Shown: positions 1 to 6,316, counted from the first letter of the stretch. The stretch is DNA of 6,703 bases from Spirochaetia bacterium (GCA_016784705.1 JADHUD010000134.1:1-6703), one strand, 5' to 3'. Notes: generated from the sequence alone by a model not told the origin. Program-made: numbers and translations.

Positions 1-31
1 GGGGTGGGGGGTGAGGTCGGGTGGAATTGGA

Positions 32-60
32 TTGCGTTATATACATTTTCATACTATTAT
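32..60 (+). promoter_or_regulatory. weak candidate promoter upstream of the kinase gene
   Basis: A TTGCGT -35-like element (32-37) is followed after 17 nt by a TATTAT -10-like element (55-60), in an AT-rich stretch directly after a G-rich window edge. The -35 match is poor. AT-rich DNA produces such matches by chance, so this is only an alternative to the better candidate at 122-151. Confidence 0.2.
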
Positions 61-121
61 AGGTTCTAATAGTTATAGTTCTTTAGAAATCATTAGCAAA
101 TTTCCAAAAATGCGAAGCATT

Positions 122-151
122 TTGAAATTGGCTTCTAATTACTCATATTAT
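122..151 (+). promoter_or_regulatory. candidate promoter of the hybrid kinase gene
   Basis: TTGAAA (122-127), an 18-nt spacer and TATTAT (146-151) resemble a housekeeping sigma-70 promoter. Transcription would begin near 158, just before the preferred kinase start at 173. A short AGG (161-163) would serve as a weak ribosome binding site. This placement supports reading the preceding open frame (11-172) as non-coding. The evidence is pattern matching only. Confidence 0.33.
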
Positions 152-172
152 AGGGATGTTAGGCTGAAAAAA

Positions 173-1858
173 ATGCAGACAGAAAACCATGATCTCATTA
201 CACAACTAGTGAAAGATGATTTCTGCGCTCTTGCTGTCTTTGACCGCAAATTGCACTATCTGTATGTCAGTGATAAATTTCTTCAGAACTACCAGATCAA
301 TCGTGAAGATATTATAGGCAGGAGTCAATATCAACTATTCCCTGATATGCCGGAGAGGTGGAAAAACGCATATAACAGAGCGTTAGCAGGAGAAACTGTC
401 AGCTCTGAAGAGGATATTTACTTCAGAAAAGATGGAAAAATTTTTATTACCCGCTGGAAATATTGTCCCTGGTATCTGTCCGCCGGTGAAGGTGAAGGTG
501 AAGTAGGAGGAGTAATTCTCTATACTGAGATAATTTCAGAGCGTAAAAATCTTGAGAAAGATCTGCTAAAAGAGCAGGAGTTAACAAGACTTGTTCTGCA
601 GACCATGGGACAGGGCGTTGTGCTGCTCGATGAGAATATGGTAATGAAGTATGTTAATCCGGCATTCTGCCGCATGCTGGGTTATCAGCCTGATGACCTT
701 ATCGGCAAAAAGCCGGCTGATATAACCGCTCCGGAATTTCTGTCTCAGGTTCCGGTCACGTTCATGAACAGGATGGCAGGTAAAACCGGACAGTTCGAAT
801 CAGCACTTCTCAATACGGAGGGAACCTATGTTCCGGTCCTGATAACAGCAGCCCCGAGATTTGAGCATGGTAAAATAATAGGAGCAGTTTCAGCTATAAT
901 AGATATCACAGAGAGAAAAAAGGCTGAGCTGGATATTAAAAAACTAACCGATGAGTATGAGAGAATTTTTAACGGCACACAGGACGCTATGTTTCTGCTT
1001 AAAGTCGATGATAACAATGTGTTCAGGTATCAGCGCAGTAATAAATCCCATCAGGAGAAAACAGGGTTTCTTCCGGAAACACTCTATGGAAAAACAAATA
1101 AAGAGCTTCTTGGTTCGGAAATCGGCGCCAGACTTGATCTGAATTACCAGAAATGTGTTGACCTGAGATCTACCCTGATCTATGAGGAGGAGCTTGATTT
1201 CCCTGCCGGAGTCCGGATATGGAGAACCTCGCTTACCCCCATATTCGAGCAGAATAAAATCAGTTATATTGTTGGGTCTTCCACGGATTTGACAGAGCAG
1301 AAGCAGGCAGAAGCTTATAATGAGAAACTCCAGAAAGAGTTGTTCCAGATACAGAAACTGGATTCAATCGGCCGGTTAGCCGGTGGAGTTGCACACGACT
1401 TCAATAACATGCTCGGCGTTATTCTCGGTCACACAGATCTGGCTATTGACATACTGGATCCCGACAACCCGGTTGCAGAGAATCTGAACGAGATTAAAAA
1501 AGCTGCTTATCGTTCCGCCAATATAGCCAGACAGCTGCTGACATTTGCCCGGAAGCAGCCCCTGCAGAAAGAGACCATCAGCTTAAATCCCATTATTTCC
1601 AGAATGCTTGAGCTGCTTTCGCGTTTAACCAGTGAAAAAATAGCATTAAACTATGAACAGGATCCAAACCTTTGGACTGTTGATTGTGATCCGCACCAGA
1701 TAGAACAGATTCTTACAAATCTGGTATTAAATGCTTCTGATGCAATTGCGAGCAATGGAACAATTACCATTACTACTGCTAACAAGGTTTTCCAAAAACA
1801 ACGATTCCGAGCTGCAGCAAGGCTCTCTTCCGGGAGATTATGTTTTACTGAGCATTAA
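173..1858 (+). CDS. PAS-PAS-PAS hybrid sensor histidine kinase, N-terminal part, cut by a frameshift
   Basis: This is the sensor and phosphoacceptor part of a hybrid histidine kinase. Residues here count from the ATG at 173: PAS 1 about 12-124, PAS 2 about 136-250 (ending in the typical DITERKK), PAS 3 about 259-377 (ending DLTEQKQAE), a short coiled linker, then HisKA with the H-box GGVAHDFNN and phosphoacceptor His408. The ATPase N-box TNLVLNASDAI (Asn520) follows. There is no signal peptide or membrane segment, so it should sense a cytoplasmic cue or bound ligand. The ligand cannot be read from the sequence. The frame is open from 11 (GTG) and to the window edge, but residues before 173 do not look like a domain, and a candidate promoter and weak AGG precede 173. 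Homology stops near 1790, and the last 20 or so residues are out-of-frame readthrough. The G1, F and G2 boxes continue in the next frame. Restoring the frame from 173 would give 771 aa. As read, the product lacks a complete ATPase and should be inactive. Confidence 0.85.
   Translation: MQTENHDLITQLVKDDFCALAVFDRKLHYLYVSDKFLQNYQINREDIIGRSQYQLFPDMPERWKNAYNRALAGETVSSEEDIYFRKDGKIFITRWKYCPWYLSAGEGEGEVGGVILYTEIISERKNLEKDLLKEQELTRLVLQTMGQGVVLLDENMVMKYVNPAFCRMLGYQPDDLIGKKPADITAPEFLSQVPVTFMNRMAGKTGQFESALLNTEGTYVPVLITAAPRFEHGKIIGAVSAIIDITERKKAELDIKKLTDEYERIFNGTQDAMFLLKVDDNNVFRYQRSNKSHQEKTGFLPETLYGKTNKELLGSEIGARLDLNYQKCVDLRSTLIYEEELDFPAGVRIWRTSLTPIFEQNKISYIVGSSTDLTEQKQAEAYNEKLQKELFQIQKLDSIGRLAGGVAHDFNNMLGVILGHTDLAIDILDPDNPVAENLNEIKKAAYRSANIARQLLTFARKQPLQKETISLNPIISRMLELLSRLTSEKIALNYEQDPNLWTVDCDPHQIEQILTNLVLNASDAIASNGTITITTANKVFQKQRFRAAARLSSGRLCFTEH
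485..502 (+). repeat. three tandem copies of the hexamer GGTGAA
   Basis: Three perfect GGTGAA copies encode a Gly-Glu repeat (GEGEGE) in the loop before the last strand of the first PAS domain. Gain or loss of units keeps the reading frame, so it would only lengthen a surface loop. It is probably neutral. Confidence 0.8.
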
Positions 1859-2489
1859 GGATTCAGGATCCGGAATTCCTGGAAACCTACTCAGGCAGAT
1901 ATTTGAACCCTTTTTTACCACCAAAGCGTCAGGCAAGGGAACAGGTCTTGGGTTGTCAATAGTTCATGGTATTGTTGAACAGCATGGCGGGTTTATTCGT
2001 GCTGCAAGTAAAGCAGGTTCCGGATCAGATTTCCGCATCTATTTCCCCCGTTCTGCAGAGTGTAAAACAATTCAGCCATTATCATCCGGTCTGCACAAAA
2101 GTACCAAAAACAGGGGCACAGAGACTATCCTGGTTGTTGAGTATGAACAGGCTATCCTTCACATTATCAAGACAATTCTTACAAAATACGGTTATAAAAT
2201 TTTTGCTTCAGCTTCACCGGAAGAGGCTCTTGCTCAAGTCAAGAACAACCCTGATGCATTTGATCTGCTAATAACGGATGTCATTATGCCCGGGATGAAT
2301 GGATCGGACTTGTTTAAGGCGGTAAGAACCTGCAACAGCAGCATTAACTGTTTGTTCATATCCGGGTATACTGCTGATATTATCTCCGGAGAGGGACATG
2401 ATGTTCCGGATTCTGAGATCAATCTGCTTCAGAAACCCTTCTCTTCCTCTGATCTCTGTTTAAAAGTCAGAGAGCTGCTGGATTCATAG
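1731..2489 (+). CDS. hybrid histidine kinase, C-terminal part: HATPase end and receiver domain
   Basis: This is the continuation of the kinase in the next frame. Genuine homology begins near 1788 (residue 20 of this frame). The earlier residues are a shadow of the N-box region, and the ATG at 1731 has no ribosome binding site, so it is not a convincing separate gene. Visible ATPase boxes are G1 DSGSGIPG (44-51), the F box IFEPFFTTK (57-65) and G2 GKGTGLGLS (68-76). A linker of about 25 residues leads to a receiver at about 131-250. The receiver has the phosphoacceptor Asp183 in ITDVIMPGMNG, the switch Ser211 in FISGYT and Lys235 in LLQKPF. The N-terminal acidic pair reads Glu137-Tyr138 where the family has two acidic residues, so metal binding should be impaired. 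The last 23 nt overlap the end of coaX on the opposite strand. Confidence 0.8.
   Translation: MLLMQLRAMEQLPLLLLTRFSKNNDSELQQGSLPGDYVLLSIKDSGSGIPGNLLRQIFEPFFTTKASGKGTGLGLSIVHGIVEQHGGFIRAASKAGSGSDFRIYFPRSAECKTIQPLSSGLHKSTKNRGTETILVVEYEQAILHIIKTILTKYGYKIFASASPEEALAQVKNNPDAFDLLITDVIMPGMNGSDLFKAVRTCNSSINCLFISGYTADIISGEGHDVPDSEINLLQKPFSSSDLCLKVRELLDS
1788..1798 (+). other. frameshift site within the kinase ATPase domain
   Basis: Coding sense passes from the frame of 173-1858 to the frame of 1731-2489 within TTTTCCAAAAA. Upstream, the first frame reads the strand after the N-box (GTITITTANKVF). Downstream, the second frame reads SKNNDSELQQGSLPGDYVLL and then the G1 box DSGSGIPG. Removing one base from the T4, C2 or A5 run restores a continuous protein, so this is a one-base excess. 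No recognisable programmed +1 frameshift signal is seen. A mutation or a homopolymer sequencing error is the likelier cause. Confidence 0.85.
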
Positions 2490-3258
2490 AGTTCATCTTT
2501 AAAGCCTGATAAATTCCTTCCAGAACAAGATCCGGAATCACTTCGTCAAAGACACCTGCATCACGGAACAGAGTGGAGAATCCGCCGGTTGCTAATACCT
2601 TTACTTCCTGACCTTTGGTAAAATTTTCCTCAGTCAGCCTGGTGACTAATTCCCGTACTGCTCCCAGATTTCCGTAATAAAGCCCCGATTGAATACTTTC
2701 CTCAGTACTCTGACCGCAGACACGATCCGGCTGTAAAATTTCTACTTTAGGGAGTTTTGCCGTATGCTCTTCCAGCGCCTGCATACCAAGACGCATTCCT
2801 GACATAATAGCGCCACCGAGATACTCCTTGGCTGCGGTGATAACATCAAAAGTAGTAGCTGTGCCGAAATCAGCTATAAGCAGGTTTTTCCCGGGATAAC
2901 GGTGTATAGCACCTATTGCATTGGCTATTCTATCAGCCCCGACCGCCAGCGGATTTTTATACCGTATTTTTAATCCTGTACGGGTTCCTGCCTTAAGAAC
3001 GAAGGGATCTATACCAAAATAGTGTTTGCAGCTGTTGACCACAGCATGATTCATATCCGGTACTACAGAGCAATAGGCAATATGCTTTACTGCATCAGGA
3101 TCAAATCCGTTCTCCCTGATGGCACCGCGGAGAAATAAACCTATTTCATCCGAGGATGAAGCCTGATCCGAAACTTTTCTGAATCTGAGCACTATCTGAC
3201 TGTCACGGTACAAACCGCAGTAAATTTGTGAGTTCCCTGCATCAATGCAAAGTATCAT
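2467..3258 (-). CDS. coaX: type III pantothenate kinase
   Basis: Phosphorylates pantothenate with ATP to 4'-phosphopantothenate, the committed step of coenzyme A synthesis. In this family the enzyme needs a monovalent cation and is not inhibited by CoA. The 263-aa product has the family pattern: phosphate loop IDAGNSQIYCGLY (5-17), GADR with the catalytic-site Asp109, the second phosphate motif DFGTATTFD (130-138), LGGAIMSGMRLG (148-159) with HTAKLP, and the adenosine motif ATGG (223-226). Its length is typical. The ATG at 3258 is chosen over one 9 codons upstream because it puts IDAGN at the very N-terminus, sits on an ATGA overlap with the coaB stop, and has AGGAG 9 nt upstream. The family GGxIxPG has Ser in place of Pro (residue 153), probably a tolerated change. 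It is the last gene of the operon. Confidence 0.95.
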   Translation of the reverse strand: MILCIDAGNSQIYCGLYRDSQIVLRFRKVSDQASSSDEIGLFLRGAIRENGFDPDAVKHIAYCSVVPDMNHAVVNSCKHYFGIDPFVLKAGTRTGLKIRYKNPLAVGADRIANAIGAIHRYPGKNLLIADFGTATTFDVITAAKEYLGGAIMSGMRLGMQALEEHTAKLPKVEILQPDRVCGQSTEESIQSGLYYGNLGAVRELVTRLTEENFTKGQEVKVLATGGFSTLFRDAGVFDEVIPDLVLEGIYQALKMNSMNPAAL

Positions 3259-3986
3259 GCGTGTAGTCTCCTCTCTAATCGGCAAATTTCGGTGTAGAGC
3301 TGCTCAAACAGCTGCTGTTTTGTTTGTGAATGCGACACAAGAGACCCATCCGCTGCATAGAGGAATGCGGTATGGCGGGTATCTTCAGGGTTTGTTCCAA
3401 TATCATTCAGGTCATTATGAACCAGAATATCACAGCTGTTGTTCTGAAGAATTTCCTGAATTGCGCTCTTTTTTTTATCTGTATCCTCAGTATTAGTCAG
3501 CTTGAAACCGACCAGAATAAGCTCTCTATCCTGTGCATATCCCCGGATTCTTGAGAGAATTTTAAAATTTCTCCTTAAATGAACTACCATTGTTTCCGGT
3601 CCGGAGGAGAGTTTCCCCTGCTCTCCTGCAGGAAAATAATCTCCATCAGGTGTTTCAATAAATTCCGGGGAATAATCACTGACTGCAGCCAGATGAATTA
3701 TGGTGCTGATTTCCGGATCCTCTTTCAGTATTTTCTGCAGCTGCGTATCGAGGTCTGAAAATGTTCTGTACCGGACTCTTTTTATACTGCCTATGCTGCC
3801 TATGCTGCCGTGCGCTTCTGTATCAGGCAGTACTGCATGATACCCGTGCAGCAGAACGACGCCGTTTCCCTGTGAAGCTGCATACTCGGCAAATCCGGCT
3901 CCGGTTCTGCCGGAAGAGAAGTTGGTTATGTATCTGACACCGTCCAGCGGTTCCTCCGTCCCTCCGGAAGTAATGAGCATTTTCAT
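3255..3986 (-). CDS. coaB: phosphopantothenate-cysteine ligase (stand-alone CoaB)
   Basis: Joins 4'-phosphopantothenate to cysteine using a nucleoside triphosphate (CTP in most bacteria) to form 4'-phosphopantothenoylcysteine. The 243-aa protein has the Rossmann-like start ITSGGTEEPLDGVRYITNFSSGRTG (5-29, with Asn22 of the nucleotide/acyl site), AAVSDY (100-105), a lysine loop GKLSSG (124-129), FKLTNT (161-166) and HND (190-192). The GKLSSG and FKLTN pattern is closer to the monofunctional bacterial and eukaryotic ligases than to the KIKK-type loop of the E. coli CoaBC fusion. Residues 61-68 (SIGSIGSI) are a repeat-encoded loop. The gene begins 3 nt after coaC and its stop overlaps the coaX start. 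Its ribosome binding site is weak (GGA about 6 nt before the ATG), so translation probably depends on coupling to coaC. An ATG two codons in is an equally possible start. Confidence 0.93.
   Translation of the reverse strand: MKMLITSGGTEEPLDGVRYITNFSSGRTGAGFAEYAASQGNGVVLLHGYHAVLPDTEAHGSIGSIGSIKRVRYRTFSDLDTQLQKILKEDPEISTIIHLAAVSDYSPEFIETPDGDYFPAGEQGKLSSGPETMVVHLRRNFKILSRIRGYAQDRELILVGFKLTNTEDTDKKKSAIQEILQNNSCDILVHNDLNDIGTNPEDTRHTAFLYAADGSLVSHSQTKQQLFEQLYTEICRLERRLHA
3268..3272 (-). promoter_or_regulatory. ribosome binding site of coaX
   Basis: AGGAG on the - strand, 9 nt before the ATG at 3258 and inside the end of coaB. It decides between the two possible coaX starts: the upstream ATG at 3285 lies on the far side of this site and would add nine residues that the family lacks. 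Confidence 0.7.
3787..3809 (-). repeat. 9-bp tandem repeat inside coaB
   Basis: About 2.6 copies of a 9-bp unit (CTGCCTATG on the + strand) encode the Gly-Ser-Ile triplets of CoaB residues 60-68. The unit is a multiple of three, so copy changes keep the frame. It lies between conserved blocks, in a region expected to be a loop. Confidence 0.85.
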
Positions 3987-3989
3987 AGG

Positions 3990-4553
3990 TTATCCAAAAA
4001 GCTCTTTGATCATGGCATGGATTGTTTCCGGTTCAACCAGCCTTCCGGTGCCTGTTTCTCCGCACGCAAGTGTGCCGGTTTCGGTTTCGATTATTCGGGC
4101 TCCCCATTTCATAAGTATATTGATGTTCTCCTGCGTTGCAGGATGCTCCAGCATACGGCTGTTCATTGCCGGTGCAATCCAATAGGGGGACTGAAAATTG
4201 TTTGCAAGAAATATTGCACTAACCAGATCTTCTGCCAGACCTGCCCTCAGCCGTGCGATAGTTGCCGCTGAGGCAGGATAGAGGAGAATTAGATCAGCCC
4301 ATCTGGCCAGCTCTATATGTTCTATCTCCGAAGATTCGGCGAACAGCTCCTTTTTCAAGGGTTTTCGGGTAATTCCCTCAAGCGCCGCCGGCCCGATAAA
4401 CTGTAAAGCTGATTCTGTAGCAGCACACTGCACCTCATGGCCATCCTTCACCAGGGCTGATGCAAGAGAGGCTGCTTTATAAGCCGATATCGAACCGGAA
4501 AGACAGAGCAGAATATGTCTGCTCCCATTCTCTGCATTAGTTTCTTTCAACAT
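3990..4553 (-). CDS. coaC: phosphopantothenoylcysteine decarboxylase (stand-alone CoaC)
   Basis: An FMN-dependent HFCD-family decarboxylase that turns 4'-phosphopantothenoylcysteine into 4'-phosphopantetheine. The 187-aa protein shows the flavin-binding SGSISAYK (19-26), catalytic His79 in IEHIELARWAD, YPASAATIARLRAG (92-105), the PAMN motif (128-131, Asn131) and the substrate clamp ACGETGTGRL (163-172) with its conserved Cys164. The length fits the decarboxylase domain alone, without the CoaB half present in the common CoaBC (Dfp) fusion. The start at 4553 lies 17 nt inside the end of panC and has GAGG 10 nt upstream. No other start would keep the N-terminal strand. The nearest alternative is a flavoprotein decarboxylase for another substrate such as a lantibiotic, but the operon context makes CoaC nearly certain. 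Confidence 0.94.
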   Translation of the reverse strand: MLKETNAENGSRHILLCLSGSISAYKAASLASALVKDGHEVQCAATESALQFIGPAALEGITRKPLKKELFAESSEIEHIELARWADLILLYPASAATIARLRAGLAEDLVSAIFLANNFQSPYWIAPAMNSRMLEHPATQENINILMKWGARIIETETGTLACGETGTGRLVEPETIHAMIKELFG

Positions 4554-5331
4554 TATCTATCAACCTCACTTTTCCCAGCATTACTGCAGCCAAAAGCCGC
4601 TTTCCCCATGCACGATCATTAAATTCTTCAATATATTCCACTTCAAATCCTTTATCTTCCAGAGACGTACGCATTTCAGCTAGTGATATGTCGGATATGA
4701 GAGTTTTATAGAGCCAAGGGGCAGTTTCCTGATCTTTCGGTGATAATCGGGCGTTACGTGAGCTTAAAGCCAGCCCTGATGCCTCACGTACTGTCGGGCA
4801 TGGCACAATTTCTGTCTCAAGAAAAAAAGCCTCCGCCATTCTGCGGATCAGAACCAGCTGCTGCCAGTCTTTTTCTCCAAAATAGGCATGATCCGCATGA
4901 GTCAGATTCAGCAGCTTCAGTACTACAGTCAGAACACCATCAAAATGACCCGGCCGGAATTTTCCGCAATATTTCTGCGATAATTCCTGCTCAAGAACTC
5001 TGTACTGATAGTTATCGGGATACATACTGCCTGTTTCAGGATAGAGCAGCATATCAACACCTGCACGCTTCAGTGCGGCAATATCAGCCTCCCGGGTCGA
5101 TGGGCAGTTCGATGGGTAGGTGTCGAGATCTTCAGAATTATCAAACTGTGCCGGATTTACAAAAATACTTGCACAAGTGATATCATTCTCTTTTTTTGAA
5201 CGATGCATAAGGCTGATGTGTCCTGCATGCAGGGCCCCCATTGTCGGGACAAAACCTATGCTCCAGCCCGATTTTCTATGGGCGTTTATTTGCCGCTGCC
5301 ATTCCAGCGGATTGGATACTATCTGGATCAT
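4537..5331 (-). CDS. panC: pantothenate synthetase (pantoate-beta-alanine ligase)
   Basis: Condenses pantoate with beta-alanine through a pantoyl-adenylate, using ATP, to give pantothenate. The 264-aa protein carries the nucleotidyl-transferase motif PTMGALHAGH (29-38, His35 and His38), SIFVNPAQF (55-63, Gln62), CGKFRPGHFDGV (122-133), YFGEKDWQQL (150-159), TVREASGLALSSRNARLS (180-197) and the C-terminal RLIDN (256-260). All the main catalytic blocks are intact. The protein is about 20 residues shorter than the E. coli enzyme. The missing length falls in the C-terminal domain between LSP and the EYIEEF strand. The start overlaps the panB stop as ATGA, with GAGAG just upstream. The required beta-alanine must come from outside the window, as no panD is present here. 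Confidence 0.95.
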   Translation of the reverse strand: MIQIVSNPLEWQRQINAHRKSGWSIGFVPTMGALHAGHISLMHRSKKENDITCASIFVNPAQFDNSEDLDTYPSNCPSTREADIAALKRAGVDMLLYPETGSMYPDNYQYRVLEQELSQKYCGKFRPGHFDGVLTVVLKLLNLTHADHAYFGEKDWQQLVLIRRMAEAFFLETEIVPCPTVREASGLALSSRNARLSPKDQETAPWLYKTLISDISLAEMRTSLEDKGFEVEYIEEFNDRAWGKRLLAAVMLGKVRLIDNVERN

Positions 5332-6116
5332 GCATAGCTCTCTTTTTTCGAGGGAAATGTTTTAGTGGTTACATCCTGATGGTACTGATTCAGAGCTTCT
5401 CTTATCAACTTTGCCCCTTCCAGATATCGGCGGACAAATTTCGGATCTTTGCCGGTGCCCATTCCGAGCATATCCTGCAATACCAGAACTTGACCATCCA
5501 CTCCGTTTCCTGCTCCGATCCCAATTATCGGTATTATGAGGCTTTCTGCAATTTCCTCTCCCAATGCTGCAGGTACACACTCCAGTACAATAGCAAAACA
5601 GCCGGCTTTTTCCAGCTGCAGGGCTTCATTTATAAGTACTCTACGTGCCTGCTCCTCTTTCCCCTGAACCCGGTATCCGCCAAATTGATTAACAGCCTGC
5701 GGGGTCAGACCTAGATGCCCCATCACCGGTACGCCGGAATCCACGATATGAGAGATGCTGTCGAGATTTCCCTTTGCACCTTCAATCTTTACGGCATTGG
5801 CTCCTGCCTGCATTAACTGCCGAACATTCTGCAACACAATATCACGGCTGATACGGTTGGATAGAAAGGGCATGTCCCCAATAATAAAGGCATGGGGAGC
5901 CCCGCGGCGAACAGCTGCGGTGTGTGCTGCCATCATTTCTATAGTAGCATGTATGGTTGATTCATACCCATGCATGACCATTGATGCACTGTCCCCTACA
6001 AGTATGCAGTCCATATCCGTCTCTGCAATTATCGCGGCACTCCAGCTGTCATAGCAGGTAATCATAGAGATCGGTTTCCCCTGTTCTTTTCTGGAAATAA
6101 ATTCTGGTGCTGTCAT
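5328..6116 (-). CDS. panB: 3-methyl-2-oxobutanoate hydroxymethyltransferase (ketopantoate hydroxymethyltransferase)
   Basis: Transfers a one-carbon unit from 5,10-methylenetetrahydrofolate to 2-ketoisovalerate, giving ketopantoate, the first pantothenate step. From the ATG at 6116 it is 262 aa, the usual family size, and begins with the standard MTAPEF. Conserved parts are LVGDS (39-43, Mg ligand Asp42), HGYEST (49-54), GDMPF (80-84, Asp81), VKIEG (109-113, Glu112), GHLGLTPQ (133-140), GGYRVQGK (146-153), ECVP (179-182, the expected catalytic Glu179) and IGIGAG (198-203). A longer start at 6227 would add 37 residues with no family counterpart, and its ATG touches a hairpin. AGGACAGG precedes the 6116 start at good spacing. 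This is the first gene of the operon, behind a strong promoter, and its stop overlaps the panC start. Confidence 0.95.
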   Translation of the reverse strand: MTAPEFISRKEQGKPISMITCYDSWSAAIIAETDMDCILVGDSASMVMHGYESTIHATIEMMAAHTAAVRRGAPHAFIIGDMPFLSNRISRDIVLQNVRQLMQAGANAVKIEGAKGNLDSISHIVDSGVPVMGHLGLTPQAVNQFGGYRVQGKEEQARRVLINEALQLEKAGCFAIVLECVPAALGEEIAESLIIPIIGIGAGNGVDGQVLVLQDMLGMGTGKDPKFVRRYLEGAKLIREALNQYHQDVTTKTFPSKKESYA

Positions 6117-6278
6117 TTGGTACCTGTCCTTTGGATCAAGTCCTTTGTGTATTGATGTATTTGCGAAAAACTCGCGGATAGTTTCTGATTCCCATGTGGT
6201 CGAAGTGAGAGAGCTTTCAGCTCCCATGCATCTCCGCCAGGTCTGTTTCTATCTGCTATGAGCGTTTCGACAAACTCT
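6117..6278 (-). other. long untranslated leader of the pan/coa operon
   Basis: If transcription starts near 6278 and PanB at 6116, the mRNA has a leader of about 160 nt. It contains one clear stem-loop at 6209-6225 (7 bp, including one G-U pair, with a GAA loop) and no following U-tract, so it is not an intrinsic terminator. I recognise no known riboswitch. The leader is open in two frames, one being an N-terminal extension of panB, but neither resembles a known protein. Confidence 0.4.
6123..6132 (-). promoter_or_regulatory. ribosome binding site of panB
   Basis: AAAGGACAGG on the - strand ends 6 nt before the ATG at 6116. It offers two overlapping purine cores, AAAGGA and AGG. It supports the 262-aa PanB start over the longer start at 6227. 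Confidence 0.6.
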
Positions 6279-6284
6279 AGTTTA

Positions 6285-6314
6285 ATAATAGGCATGAGTG
6301 TGGAGATTTGTCAA
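6285..6314 (-). promoter_or_regulatory. near-consensus promoter of the pan/coa operon
   Basis: On the - strand, a perfect TTGACA -35 box (6314-6309) is followed by an 18-nt spacer and a TATTAT -10 box (6290-6285) with one mismatch to TATAAT. The expected transcription start is an A near 6278. It is the only good promoter between the upstream gene and panB, and it points at panB. It looks like a strong housekeeping (sigma-70 type) promoter. Confidence 0.7.
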
Positions 6315-6316
6315 CC

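Noticed and set aside
11..172. A GTG-started N-terminal extension of the kinase, open to the left window edge
   Set aside because: The 54 residues look like translated AT-rich intergenic DNA and match no PAS or membrane segment. Candidate promoter elements lie within this stretch. The G-rich first 30 bases could also be an assembly edge.
1788..1798. Programmed +1 ribosomal frameshifting joining the two kinase halves
   Set aside because: No known slippery codon and stop arrangement or stimulatory structure is visible. The upstream frame runs on for about 20 codons before its stop. A one-base mutation or sequencing error is simpler.
4740..5180. A 146-codon frame on the + strand within panC
   Set aside because: It lies wholly opposite a panC region with strong motifs, and its translation shows no domain pattern.
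6113..6295. A 60-codon frame on the - strand whose stop overlaps the panB ATG as ATGA, like the other operon joins
   Set aside because: Its ATG lies inside the spacer of the predicted promoter, upstream of the expected transcription start. It has no ribosome binding site and no recognisable protein features. The ATGA could be coincidence. It would need reconsidering if transcription starts further upstream.
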